From assembly GCF_014196765.1 (NCBI RefSeq), contig NZ_JACIEE010000009.1, positions 62,001 through 126,000 on the forward strand: a DNA stretch of 64,000 nucleotides, read 5' to 3'. How positions within the stretch are numbered: position 1 is the first letter of the stretch; each line of letters starts with the position of its first letter. Below are positions 56,687-64,000 of this stretch, piece by piece. A model generated the notes under the pieces. The model did no database searches. It was not told the DNA's origin and saw nothing but the letters and a program-made list of their open reading frames with translations. The DNA is from Mycoplana azooxidifex (lineage in GTDB: Bacteria; Pseudomonadota; Alphaproteobacteria; Rhizobiales; Rhizobiaceae). Position numbers and translations under genes: made by a program.

Positions 56687-57787
56687 TCAATCCGCGGGGC
56701 GGAACGGTGCGAGCGCCGCCTCGCCGCGGGAGACGGCCAGCACCTTGAACAGGTCGCCCATGTTTCCGGCGCCCGAACCGGCCAGCCGCTCGACGTCGGC
56801 GACGATCTGGCGCTGCAGTTCCTCGTCGCGCCCGCGGCCGAGTGCTGCGGCGCGGTCCGAAAGCCCCAGCCCCATCAGGAAGTCGCCCTGGTGCAGGGGC
56901 CCATGCACGCGCAGCGCGCTGTCGCGAGCGACGGTCGCGAGCCGCTCGAAATCGACGTGGCTGGTGAGGTCGGCCTCACCCGGATGGGCGAGCGGCGGGT
57001 CGAATGCGTGGCGCAGGACCGCCTGCAGCGTATCACCGAAGCCGGTGACGACGTGGCCGTAGTCGATCACGAGCGCCGCTCCGCCATTCAGCCGGAGCCG
57101 CTCGCAGATCGCCGCCATCACCGCCTCGCGGGCCGGAGCGATCTCGAAGATCGCTCCGTTCGGCTGGGAGCTGTGGCCTTCCGGCAGAAGGTCGGGATCG
57201 ATGCCGGCCACGCCCGCGGCAAAGGTCAGTTCGCCATCGGTATCGAGCCCGACCATGCGCTCGCGAAACCCGGTCGGGGTGCGGACGAACTGCCGGATCG
57301 GGATCGCGTCGAAGAGCTCGTTGGCGGCAAGGAGCGTGAAGCCTTCCGGCACCTCGTCGAAGCTCCCGTGCCAGTCGGCCCGCGCAGCGCGATCGCCGAG
57401 CGTCTCCTTCTGCACGTCCTTGAGGCGCGGGCTCGTCTCCACGAGGTGGAAGCTCGCGTTGTCGTAGAGCTTCGGGGCCAGCCGCGAGACGACGCGCATC
57501 ATGTCGGCCATCATGGTGCCGCGGCCCGGGCCGATCTCGATGAAGCGCACAGCGGCCGGGGCGCCGTTCTGCTGCCAGGCGTTGACCATGAAGACGCCGA
57601 GCATCTCGCCGAAGAGCTGGCTGATCTCGGGGGCGGTAACGAAATCGCCTTCGGTTCCGAAGGGCTCACGGGTCTTGTAGTAGCCGTGCTCGGGATCGGC
57701 GAGGCAGAGCGAGAAATAGTCGGTGACGCTGATCGGGCCGTTGGTGCGGATCAGGGCCTTGATCTTGCTGGCGAGGAGTGTCGACAT
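56687..57787 (-). CDS. NDUFAF7/MidA-like SAM-dependent methyltransferase
   Basis: 366 residues. The family start LIRTNGPISVTDYFSLCLAD, LFGEMLGVFMVNAWQ, the SAM-binding FIEIGPGRGTMMADM and LAANELFDAIPIRQFV are present. In mitochondria NDUFAF7 dimethylates an arginine of a complex I subunit; the bacterial role is presumably related but unproven. ATG 57787 follows the lgt stop by 16 bases, so both are co-transcribed. Confidence 0.93.
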   Translation of the reverse strand: MSTLLASKIKALIRTNGPISVTDYFSLCLADPEHGYYKTREPFGTEGDFVTAPEISQLFGEMLGVFMVNAWQQNGAPAAVRFIEIGPGRGTMMADMMRVVSRLAPKLYDNASFHLVETSPRLKDVQKETLGDRAARADWHGSFDEVPEGFTLLAANELFDAIPIRQFVRTPTGFRERMVGLDTDGELTFAAGVAGIDPDLLPEGHSSQPNGAIFEIAPAREAVMAAICERLRLNGGAALVIDYGHVVTGFGDTLQAVLRHAFDPPLAHPGEADLTSHVDFERLATVARDSALRVHGPLHQGDFLMGLGLSDRAAALGRGRDEELQRQIVADVERLAGSGAGNMGDLFKVLAVSRGEAALAPFRPAD

Positions 57788-57803
57788 GGCCGGCCTCGGT
57801 CTT

Positions 57804-58640
57804 TCAGGCAGCGGCAGGCCGGGCGCGCAGCATCGCCCAGATGCCGAGCGCCAGCATCGGCAGCGACAGCAGCATACCCATGGTCAGCCATCCGCCGAAG
57901 AGGTAGCCGAGCTGGGCGTCCGGCTCGCGGAAGAATTCCACAAAGATGCGGCAGAGCGCATAGCCGGCCACGAACATGCCGGTGACCAGGCCCGGCCGCT
58001 TCAGCGCCTTGAAGGCATAGATCGCGATCGCCAGCAGCAAGAACAGGACGATGCCCTCCAGGGCGGCCTCGTAGAGCTGGCTCGGATGGCGGGCGAAGGG
58101 GCCGGCATTGGGGAAGACGAAGGCCCAGGGCGCACCGGAGAGCTTGCCCCAGAGTTCGCCGTTGACGAAATTGGCGATGCGGCCGAAGAACAGGCCGATC
58201 GGCACGACGGCGGCGACGATGTCGAACAGGCTCCAGATGCGGATGCCATGCCGGCGGGCAAAGAGGATCATGGCGATCGTGGTGCCGGTGAAGCCGCCGT
58301 GGAAGGACATGCCGCCGTTCCAGATCTGGAAGGCGCGCAGCGGATCGTCGACGATCGCGGCGAAGTCGTAGAACAGGATGTAGCCGATCCGCCCGCCGAG
58401 GATGACGCCGAGTGCCGCCCAGACGAGGAAGTCGTCGAGCTGGGCCAGCGTCATCGGCGGCGTGTCCTTCGGCCAGAGGTCGGAGCGGGAAACCAGCCTG
58501 CGGGCGTAGAACCATCCGAGCAGAATGCCGACCACATAGGCGAGACCGTACCAGTGGACGGCGACAGGGCCGATCGAGAACGCGACCGGGTCGATGTTCG
58601 GGAAGGCGATGACGGCGAAAAGTTCGGCTGTTGGGATCAA
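57804..58640 (-). CDS. lgt: Prolipoprotein diacylglyceryl transferase
   Basis: 278 residues with seven membrane helices. The Lgt signature [13 protein letters not shown] and the catalytic region [10 protein letters not shown] are intact, as is the early [15 protein letters not shown]. Lgt attaches diacylglycerol to the lipobox cysteine, the first step in making the lipoproteins encoded at 1.4, 45.7 and 53.7 kb. Start is a TTG at 58640 ([10 protein letters not shown]), which gives the normal length; longer frames are not protein-like. First gene of a five-gene minus-strand run. Confidence 0.94.
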   Translation of the reverse strand: MIPTAELFAVIAFPNIDPVAFSIGPVAVHWYGLAYVVGILLGWFYARRLVSRSDLWPKDTPPMTLAQLDDFLVWAALGVILGGRIGYILFYDFAAIVDDPLRAFQIWNGGMSFHGGFTGTTIAMILFARRHGIRIWSLFDIVAAVVPIGLFFGRIANFVNGELWGKLSGAPWAFVFPNAGPFARHPSQLYEAALEGIVLFLLLAIAIYAFKALKRPGLVTGMFVAGYALCRIFVEFFREPDAQLGYLFGGWLTMGMLLSLPMLALGIWAMLRARPAAA

Positions 58641-58843
58641 GGGCTCTGGTCCGGTTGGTCGGCGCGGAAGATGGCGTCCGGCTATCCGATGGTCAAGCGG
58701 ATACTGCCGGATCGATCGGTCCCATGAGAGCGCAGGCCGGATCGTCCCCAAGCGATTCCGCTTGCATCGCCGGGTGCCGCATCCTACCTCAAGGGTGGAG
58801 GCGGCGCTGGGCCGCGACATGCTTAAAGCCGAGGAGGCCGACA

Positions 58844-59104
58844 ATGACCACCGGAACCACTCGAATTCTCGATGACTTCGCCAAGCTGATGACCGACGCC
58901 GCCGGCGCGGCGCAGGGCGTGCGCAAGGAAATGGAGACGGTCTTCCGCGCGCAGGCCGACCGCTTCCTGAACGGCATGGACCTCGTCAAGCGCGAGGAAT
59001 TCGAGGCGGTGCGGGAGATGGCGGTGAAGGCGCGCGAGGAAAACGACGCGCTGCTGCAGCGCATCGCGGCGCTTGAGGCGAAGATTGCGGGCGCGAAAAA
59101 ATAG
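58844..59104 (+). CDS. ubiK: Accessory factor UbiK family protein (BMFP)
   Basis: 86 residues, almost fully helical, ending in a coiled coil ([34 protein letters not shown]), the BMFP/YqiC pattern. UbiK assists ubiquinone synthesis or membrane association in other bacteria. GAGGAGG lies 6 bases before ATG 58844. Divergent from lgt; followed by a strong terminator. Confidence 0.88.
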   Translation: MTTGTTRILDDFAKLMTDAAGAAQGVRKEMETVFRAQADRFLNGMDLVKREEFEAVREMAVKAREENDALLQRIAALEAKIAGAKK

Positions 59105-59133
59105 CCGGACGAAGCCGCCGGCTCACGTTAGGG

Positions 59134-59173
59134 AAGGCCGGCCGCGGGCACCCCGCGCCGGCCTTCTTTTTTT
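59134..59173 (+). terminator. Terminator after ubiK
   Basis: AAGGCCGGCCGCGGG / CCCGCGCCGGCCTT forms a long stem with a four-base loop region, followed by CTTTTTTT. A strong Rho-independent terminator 30 bases beyond the stop. Confidence 0.92.
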
Positions 59174-59491
59174 GAAGAAATTTTGGCCCTGTGGACATCG
59201 TTAAAAAATCCTTATCGCAGAGTCACTTGAGGTCCCGCGCTGAATCTTTTTGGCAACCACTGTCCACAACCGTGGCGACAAAAAAGGTGAGAGGGGCTGG
59301 TGTCGGGACTCTGCCGTTATACACTGATTTTAAATGATGATTCGAGACGGCAACGCCAGCTTGGGGCAGGGTTAGTAAGTCAGACTCTGGCAGTGCTGCG
59401 AAATCATTCAGTGTTCTTCCGGAGTGGGTATCTGCGTTGCTGTCGTGCGTGGTCGCGATGACGTGTGCCTTTCCGGTCAAAAGGGTGACGC
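59174..59491 (+). other. Upstream region of ybjN with clustered GANTC sites
   Basis: 318 bases without a gene, clearly more AT-rich than the surroundings. Five GANTC sites, the target of the CcrM adenine methyltransferase of alphaproteobacteria, start at 59220, 59242, 59307, 59339 and 59383, all within 168 bases; random expectation is less than one in this length. The region should contain the promoter of the ybjN - proC - csaA genes, but I cannot fix its boxes. Confidence 0.6.
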
Positions 59492-59992
59492 ATGAGCCTG
59501 ATGGAATTGGAAATCGTACGGGAGTCGAATCCGGTCGACATGATCGAATTCGTCGCAGCAAACAACGACTGGTCGTTCGAGCGCTCCGGCGAAGACGAGA
59601 TCGCCATGACGGTCGAGGGCAAGTGGAGCGACTACCACGTTTCCTTTTCCTGGATGGAAGAATTCGAAGCGCTGCACCTTGCTTGCGCCTTCGACATCAA
59701 GGTGCCCGAAAGCCGTGTTAACGAGGTCATCAGACTTCTTTCTCACGTCAATGGCCAGGTGCTCATGGGGCACTTCGACCTGTGGCGGCACGAGGACGTG
59801 GTGATCTTCCGCCAGTCGCTGCTGCTTGCGGGCGGTGCCGAGCCGACGAACCGCCAGGTCGAGGTGCTGCTTTCCAGCGCGCTGGAGACTTGCGAGGCCT
59901 ATTTCCAGGCCTTCCAGTTCGTCGTCTGGTCGGGAATGGAAGCGCAGGCCGCAGTCGATGCGGTGATGTTCGAGACGGTCGGAGAAGCGTAA
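59492..59992 (+). CDS. YbjN domain protein
   Basis: 166 residues. The YbjN fold is recognisable (NDWSFERSGEDEIAMTVEGK, HLACAFDIKVPESRVNEVIR, VNGQVLMGHFDLWRHEDVVI), related to type III secretion chaperone-like proteins. YbjN proteins affect motility and stress responses in enterobacteria; the biochemical role is unknown. AAGGG lies 6 bases before ATG 59492. The stop is 2 bases before the proC start, so the two are co-transcribed. Confidence 0.9.
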   Translation: MSLMELEIVRESNPVDMIEFVAANNDWSFERSGEDEIAMTVEGKWSDYHVSFSWMEEFEALHLACAFDIKVPESRVNEVIRLLSHVNGQVLMGHFDLWRHEDVVIFRQSLLLAGGAEPTNRQVEVLLSSALETCEAYFQAFQFVVWSGMEAQAAVDAVMFETVGEA

Positions 59993-59994
59993 AC

Positions 59995-60813
59995 ATGGGC
60001 GTGGAGACTGCCGGTCCAGTCGTTCTTGTCGGTGCCGGCAACATGGGCGGGGCAATGCTCGCGGGCTGGCTCAAGAGTGGCGTGCCCGGCGCCACCGTCC
60101 TCGTCATCGATCCCGGCCCGTCGCCGGCCATGCAGAAGCTCATTGCCGACAACGGCGTGCGCCACGAGACGGCGGCACCCGCCGGTGTTGCGGCAGGCGT
60201 CCTCTTCGTCGCGGTCAAGCCGCAGGTCATGGACATCGTGCTGCCGCCGCTGAAGGGGCTGGTCGGGCCGGAAACGGTCGTGGTTTCGGTCGCGGCCGGA
60301 AAGACCCTCGGCAATCTCGAAGCGCACCTGGGACAGGCGGCCATGGTCAGGGCCATGCCGAACACGCCGGCGATGATCGGCCGGGGCGTCACCGGTGCCT
60401 TTGCCAACGGCCGGGTCAGCGCCGATCAGCGCGAGCAGGTCCACGCGCTGCTCAAGGTCAGCGGCCCGGTCGAATGGGTCGAAAGCGAAGCCGACATCGA
60501 CGCCGTCACTGCCCTTTCGGGAAGCGGTCCGGCCTATGTCTTCTATCTCGTGGAGTGCATGGCTGAGGCAGGCCGCAAAGCCGGCCTGCAGGCGGACCTC
60601 GCCATGCGTCTTGCGCGGGAAACCGTCTCGGGGGCTGGCGAACTTCTTCACCAGTCCCCCGATGACGCCTCGAAACTTCGCCAGAACGTCACCTCGCCGG
60701 GTGGCACCACGGCAGCCGCCCTCGCCGTCCTGATGGACAAGGACGGGATGCAGCCGCTGTTCGACCGGGCGATCGCAGCCGCGCGCAAGCGCGCCGAGGA
60801 ACTCGCCGGCTGA
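59995..60813 (+). CDS. proC: Pyrroline-5-carboxylate reductase
   Basis: 272 residues. The NAD(P)-binding loop VLVGAGNMGGAML opens the protein, AMPNTPAMIGRGVTG and the proline-synthase signature ALSGSGPAYVFYLVECMAEA follow, and NVTSPGGTTAAAL lies near the end. It performs the last step of proline synthesis. Start ATG 59995 lies 2 bases after the ybjN stop. Confidence 0.96.
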   Translation: MGVETAGPVVLVGAGNMGGAMLAGWLKSGVPGATVLVIDPGPSPAMQKLIADNGVRHETAAPAGVAAGVLFVAVKPQVMDIVLPPLKGLVGPETVVVSVAAGKTLGNLEAHLGQAAMVRAMPNTPAMIGRGVTGAFANGRVSADQREQVHALLKVSGPVEWVESEADIDAVTALSGSGPAYVFYLVECMAEAGRKAGLQADLAMRLARETVSGAGELLHQSPDDASKLRQNVTSPGGTTAAALAVLMDKDGMQPLFDRAIAAARKRAEELAG

Positions 60814-60925
60814 GGCTGGTCCCCACGGGCGGGGCTCGACCGCCCGATTTCCATGCGATAACCCTTGGCGACTACCTCGAGGCGGTCCCGGCCGGGGCAC
60901 AGAATTTGCATTCATGGAGCATCTT

Positions 60926-61267
60926 ATGTCCGAGCCGATTTCCTTTGCCGATTTCGAACGGGTCGACATTCGCGTCGGCACCATCGTCGAGGCCGCCGAA
61001 TTTCCGGAGGCGCGCAAGCCGGCCTACAAGCTGACGATCGATTTCGGACCGGAGATCGGGCTGAAGAAGTCCTCGGCGCAGATCACCGTCCACTACGCGC
61101 CCGAGCGCCTGGTCGGCCGGCAGGTGCTGGGCGTCGTCAACTTCCCGCCGCGGCAGATCGGGCCGGTCCGCTCGGAAGTGCTGACGCTGGGCTTTGCCGA
61201 CGAGGCCGGCGCAATCGTCCTCGCCGCCGCCGAGCGCCCGGTGCCGAACGGCGCACGGCTGTGCTGA
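60926..61267 (+). CDS. csaA: CsaA-like tRNA-binding domain protein
   Basis: 113 residues, one OB-fold of the EMAP/CsaA type: ADFERVDIRVGTIVEAAEFP at the start, LKKSSAQITVHYAPERLVGR and VVNFPPRQIGPVRSEVLTLG. CsaA proteins bind tRNA-like structures and have been linked to protein export in Bacillus. GGAG lies 6 bases before ATG 60926, so this is preferred over ATG 60914. Convergent with the histidine kinase gene, only 9 bases apart. Confidence 0.92.
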   Translation: MSEPISFADFERVDIRVGTIVEAAEFPEARKPAYKLTIDFGPEIGLKKSSAQITVHYAPERLVGRQVLGVVNFPPRQIGPVRSEVLTLGFADEAGAIVLAAAERPVPNGARLC

Positions 61268-61276
61268 CGATAGAGC

Positions 61277-62662
61277 CTAAGCCGGAATCCGGACCGTTGC
61301 CCGGAGGCCGCCGAGAGGGCTGTCGGAGAGGGTGACGTTGCCGCCGTGGCTGCGGGCGATGTCGCGGGCGATCGCCAGCCCGAGGCCGGTGCCGGAGGAA
61401 TCGAGGTTGCGGGCCTCGTCGAGACGGAAGAACGGCTTGAACACGTCGTCGCGCGAACGCTCTGGGATGCCCGGTCCGTCGTCGTCGACGACGATCGTCA
61501 GCCACTTGGCGCTGTGGCGGGCCTGGATCTGCACCTTGCCGGCATAGCGAAGCGCGTTGGAGACGATGTTGCCGACAAGCCGCGAGAAGGCGTTCGGCCG
61601 CACCATCACCTCGTCCTCGCCCTCGATCGTGCTGGTCAGTTCCTTGTTGTGGAGTTCCGCCTCCAACTCGAACTTGTCGAAGAGGTTGCTGAGGCGAAGA
61701 TGGCCGACGTCCTCCTCGGCCTCGCCGCGGGCGAAGGACAGATAGCCCTCCAGCATGCTCTGCATGTCCTCGACGTCCTTGTTCAGCCCGTCGAGGTCCG
61801 GGTTCTTGCCGGCGAGCGCCAGTTGCAGCTTGAAGCGGGTGAGGATCGTGCGCAGGTCGTGGCTGACGCCGGTCAGCATCGCCGTGCGCTGCTCCATCTG
61901 CCGCTCGATGCGCTCGCGCATCAGCATGAAGGCGAGGCCGGCGCGGCGCACCTCGTCTGCTCCGCGCGGGGCGAAGTCCTCGGGCATCTTCTGCCCCTTG
62001 CCGAAGCTCTCTGCCGCGTGTGCCAGCGACAGGATCGGGCGGATCTGCCCGCGCAGGAACAGGATCGAGATCGTCAGGAGCACGAGCGAGGCGCCCACCA
62101 TCCAGACGAGGAAGATGTGAGTGTTGGAGGCGTAGGTGTGGTTGCGGCGGGCATAGACGCGCAGCGTCTTGTCCTCGGCGACGAGGATGCGGATCTCGAC
62201 CAGGTCGCTGTCGCCGAGCGTGTCGATCCAGAAGGGAAGCCTGATCTGCTTCGTGATCTGGGCGCTGAGTATATGGTCGAGGATGTTGAAGAACGGCTTC
62301 GGCTGCGGCGGCGGCAGATCGTTGCCCTTCTCGATGGCGATGTTGAGGTTCATCCGGTCGCGGGCGATGCGGACGATCTCGGCATTGGCGCTGCCATCGG
62401 GGAAGGTGTCGATCAGGTCGATGATCGCGGCGATGTCGCGCGTGACCGCCATCGACAGCCGCTCCGTCACCAGTTGCCAGTGGCGCTCCATGAAGACGAA
62501 GGCGACGACCGATTGCAGCAGTACCATCGGGATGATGATGATGAGCAGCGAACGCGTGTAGAGCCCGGTCGGCAGCCGCCGGCGCAGCCACTTGGCGACG
62601 TTGCGCCAGCCTGCCAGCGGCGTCCGCTCGATTTCGCGCTTGAAGGTTTCGAAGGCTGTCAT
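61277..62662 (-). CDS. EnvZ-like sensor histidine kinase
   Basis: 461 residues: membrane helices at about 36-58 and 182-203 bracket a periplasmic sensor region, then HAMP (205-255), the phospho-acceptor helix with His268 in GVSHDLRTILTRFKLQLA, and the ATPase with NIVSNALRYAG, DDDGPGIP and GTGLGLAIARD. It is the third gene of the MarR - OmpR-type regulator - kinase operon, 41 bases after the regulator gene. It should phosphorylate that regulator in response to an envelope signal that cannot be read from sequence. Confidence 0.94.
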   Translation of the reverse strand: MTAFETFKREIERTPLAGWRNVAKWLRRRLPTGLYTRSLLIIIIPMVLLQSVVAFVFMERHWQLVTERLSMAVTRDIAAIIDLIDTFPDGSANAEIVRIARDRMNLNIAIEKGNDLPPPQPKPFFNILDHILSAQITKQIRLPFWIDTLGDSDLVEIRILVAEDKTLRVYARRNHTYASNTHIFLVWMVGASLVLLTISILFLRGQIRPILSLAHAAESFGKGQKMPEDFAPRGADEVRRAGLAFMLMRERIERQMEQRTAMLTGVSHDLRTILTRFKLQLALAGKNPDLDGLNKDVEDMQSMLEGYLSFARGEAEEDVGHLRLSNLFDKFELEAELHNKELTSTIEGEDEVMVRPNAFSRLVGNIVSNALRYAGKVQIQARHSAKWLTIVVDDDGPGIPERSRDDVFKPFFRLDEARNLDSSGTGLGLAIARDIARSHGGNVTLSDSPLGGLRATVRIPA

Positions 62663-62703
62663 GTCGCGGGTCGCCGTTTCATTCTCTCCACCGGCCTGTG
62701 CTG

Positions 62704-63405
62704 CTACTCGATGCTCAGCCTGTAGCCGATGCCGCGCACCGTCTGCAGCCAGACGGGATTGGTCGGATCGTCCTCGATCTTGCGCCGCAGGCGGTTGATC
62801 TGGACGTCGATCGTTCGTTCGCCGACGTCGGTCTCCTCGCCGATCAGTTCGTGGCGCGGTATGGTCTCGCCGGCGCGCAGCGAAAAGAGCAGCATGATCT
62901 CCTGCTCACGGTCGGTCAGCCGGATCGGATCGCCGCCGCGCTTGAGTTCCTTGCGCACGATAGAGAAGGTGTATGGCCCGAACATGACCTGCTCGATCTT
63001 CGGCGTGGCGGGCTGGGCGTTGCGCTTGAGGATGTTGTTGACGCGCAGGACCAGTTCGCGCGGCTCGAAGGGCTTGGCGAGGTAGTCGTCGGCGCCGGCC
63101 TCCAGCCCCTCGATGCGCGCCATCGTCTCCGTCAGTGCCGTCAGCATGATGATCGGTATGTTGCGGATCGCGCGCAGGCTCTGGGTCAATTGCAGGCCGG
63201 TCTCGCCCGGCATCATCACGTCCATGACGATCAGGTCGAAGTCGAGGCCATCCAGCCTGCGGCGCGCCTCGTCGGCGTCGCCGGCGACGGTGACGCGAAA
63301 TCCTTCACCAACCAGGTAGCGGCTGAGAAGTTCGCGGATGCGCTTGTCGTCGTCGACGATCAGGAGGTGGGCGGCGTCGTCGGAGGGCCTGTCTTGCATC
63401 GTCAT
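62704..63405 (-). CDS. petR: OmpR-family response regulator (PetR-like)
   Basis: 233 residues. The receiver domain shows LIVDDDKR and the phospho-acceptor Asp62 in LIVMDVMMPGE; the effector is a winged helix (IRLTDREQEIMLLFSLRAGE, ERTIDVQINRLRRKIEDDP). Its place behind a MarR-type gene and before a kinase gene matches the petP-petR locus described in Rhodobacter capsulatus, where it lies next to the bc1 genes; here petABC is 30 kb away. The name is by analogy. The start lies 15 bases after the MarR gene. Confidence 0.9.
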   Translation of the reverse strand: MTMQDRPSDDAAHLLIVDDDKRIRELLSRYLVGEGFRVTVAGDADEARRRLDGLDFDLIVMDVMMPGETGLQLTQSLRAIRNIPIIMLTALTETMARIEGLEAGADDYLAKPFEPRELVLRVNNILKRNAQPATPKIEQVMFGPYTFSIVRKELKRGGDPIRLTDREQEIMLLFSLRAGETIPRHELIGEETDVGERTIDVQINRLRRKIEDDPTNPVWLQTVRGIGYRLSIE

Positions 63406-63420
63406 TTTCGTCTGTCCCGG

Positions 63421-63909
63421 TTACTCTTGGCGCGCGTTCTGCATTCCGGCGAGGAAACGTGTCACGGCCTTGCGGTCTTCCACGCTCATTCCCTCGAAGG
63501 CGCGCTCGATGCGCTCCTGCTGCGGCTGCGCCAGCGCCAGCGCCAGATCGCGGCCGGACTGCGTCGGATACAGCTTGCGCTGCCTGCGGTCCTCCGGGCC
63601 GGCCACCTGGCGAATATAGCCCGAATCGATCAGTTGTTTCAAAACCCGCGCAAGACTCTGCTTGGTGATCTTGAGCGTTTCGAGCAGGTCGGCCACCGTC
63701 AGCCCCGGCTCGCGGTTGACGAAGTGGACGACACGATGGTGCGCGCGCCCGAAGCCGCTGCTCTCGAGGATGGCGTCGGGGTCGGAGATGAAGTCCCGAT
63801 AGGCGAAGAAGAAGCCCTCGATGATCTCGAAGTCGATGCCGCCTTCGCCGGTCAAAGGCTGGTCGCAGAACTCGATCGTCGCCTTGCGTTCCGAAGTCAA
63901 TCGTCCCAC
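63421..63909 (-). CDS. petP: MarR-family regulator (PetP-like)
   Basis: 162 residues. Winged-helix MarR core: VHFVNREPGLTVADLLETLK, ITKQSLARVLKQLIDSGYIR and the basic wing QVAGPEDRRQRKLYPTQSG. It is the first gene of the operon with the OmpR-type regulator and kinase. The start is a GTG at 63909 with AGGAAA about 10 bases upstream; no in-frame ATG competes. A perfect 14-bp inverted repeat 44-78 bases in front of the start is a likely operator, so autoregulation is expected. Confidence 0.87.
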   Translation of the reverse strand: MGRLTSERKATIEFCDQPLTGEGGIDFEIIEGFFFAYRDFISDPDAILESSGFGRAHHRVVHFVNREPGLTVADLLETLKITKQSLARVLKQLIDSGYIRQVAGPEDRRQRKLYPTQSGRDLALALAQPQQERIERAFEGMSVEDRKAVTRFLAGMQNARQE

Positions 63910-63952
63910 GCGGTCATTTCCTTTCCTCGCAGCAGCACTTCGCGCAACATCC

Positions 63953-63987
63953 GTAAAAATATGTCAGCGTTGTTGACATATTTTTAC
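63953..63987. promoter_or_regulatory. Perfect 14-bp inverted repeat, probable PetP operator
   Basis: GTAAAAATATGTCA (63953-63966) and TGACATATTTTTAC (63974-63987) are exact complements around 7 bases. The AT-rich dyad is in the upstream region of the MarR-type gene, and TTGACA (63973-63978 region) within it could serve as a -35 for a divergent gene beyond the window. MarR proteins commonly bind such dyads to control their own operon. Confidence 0.75.
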
Positions 63988-64000
63988 ACTCTTGATAGGC

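Noticed and set aside
59180-59270. Possible DnaA boxes (TGTGGACA, TGTCCACAA) suggesting an origin
   Set aside because: They do not match TTATCCACA closely, are only two in number, and no replication gene is near.

Overview
The window is about 64 kb of GC-rich chromosome from an alphaproteobacterium of the order Rhizobiales, most likely Rhizobiaceae (a Sinorhizobium, Rhizobium or Shinella relative). The evidence is the set of genes (separate petA-petB-petC, a ClpS2-type adaptor, Pth with a long C-terminal tail, an RplY/Ctc-type L25, an lgt - NDUFAF7 - pgeF - M24 - lipoprotein block), the frequent GTG/TTG starts, and palindromic intergenic repeats of rhizobial style. The species cannot be fixed from sequence alone. 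I see no rRNA, tRNA, CRISPR array, insertion sequence or prophage. Most of the window is core chromosome.

Layout. 0-9.7 kb: end of a HupE/UreJ membrane protein, a ClpP-family peptidase, leuA with a leucine-rich leader ORF, an ECF sigma/anti-sigma pair, a TPR protein, a phosphoesterase, a Nudix protein, a glutathionyl-hydroquinone reductase and a GNAT enzyme. 9.8-16.7 kb: a tightly packed MoxR - DUF58 - DUF4159 - vWA/amidotransferase-like membrane operon. 16.8-19.4 kb: an overlapping DUF1285 - CoA pyrophosphatase - cca operon. 19.5-31 kb: hemF, an MFS carrier, a CNNM/CBS protein, soxR with a divergent FMN reductase and a textbook SoxR site, trmL, two tandem half-ABC exporters, and a MNT/HepT pair whose HepT is broken by a stop codon. 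31.3-34.2 kb: the cytochrome bc1 operon with a terminator, then apt. 34.8-44.1 kb: two MaoC hydratases, ychF, clpS, pth, rplY, with a GGDEF/EAL receptor plus solute-binding protein between pth and rplY.

44.3-53.6 kb is the most accessory-looking part: a BenE transporter, a lipoprotein with three Kazal-type inhibitor domains, a sulfotransferase, a large cadherin-like/RTX surface protein split by a frameshift, and an intact RTX protein. The housekeeping gene prs lies between the last two. 53.7-64 kb returns to core genes: lipoprotein, M24 homolog, pgeF, NDUFAF7, lgt (minus strand), then ubiK, ybjN, proC and csaA (plus strand), and finally a MarR - OmpR - histidine kinase operon like petP-petR, with a perfect 14-bp inverted repeat in front of it.

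The points that deserve a second look are the leucine leader in front of leuA, the SoxR and PetP-type operators, the broken HepT and adhesin genes, the triple-Kazal lipoprotein, the GGDEF/EAL - solute-binding protein pair, a cluster of five GANTC sites in front of ybjN, and AT-rich inverted repeats in front of the DUF983 gene. No single locus is clearly a wholly new system. Functions are inferred from motifs and context only; no database search was run.
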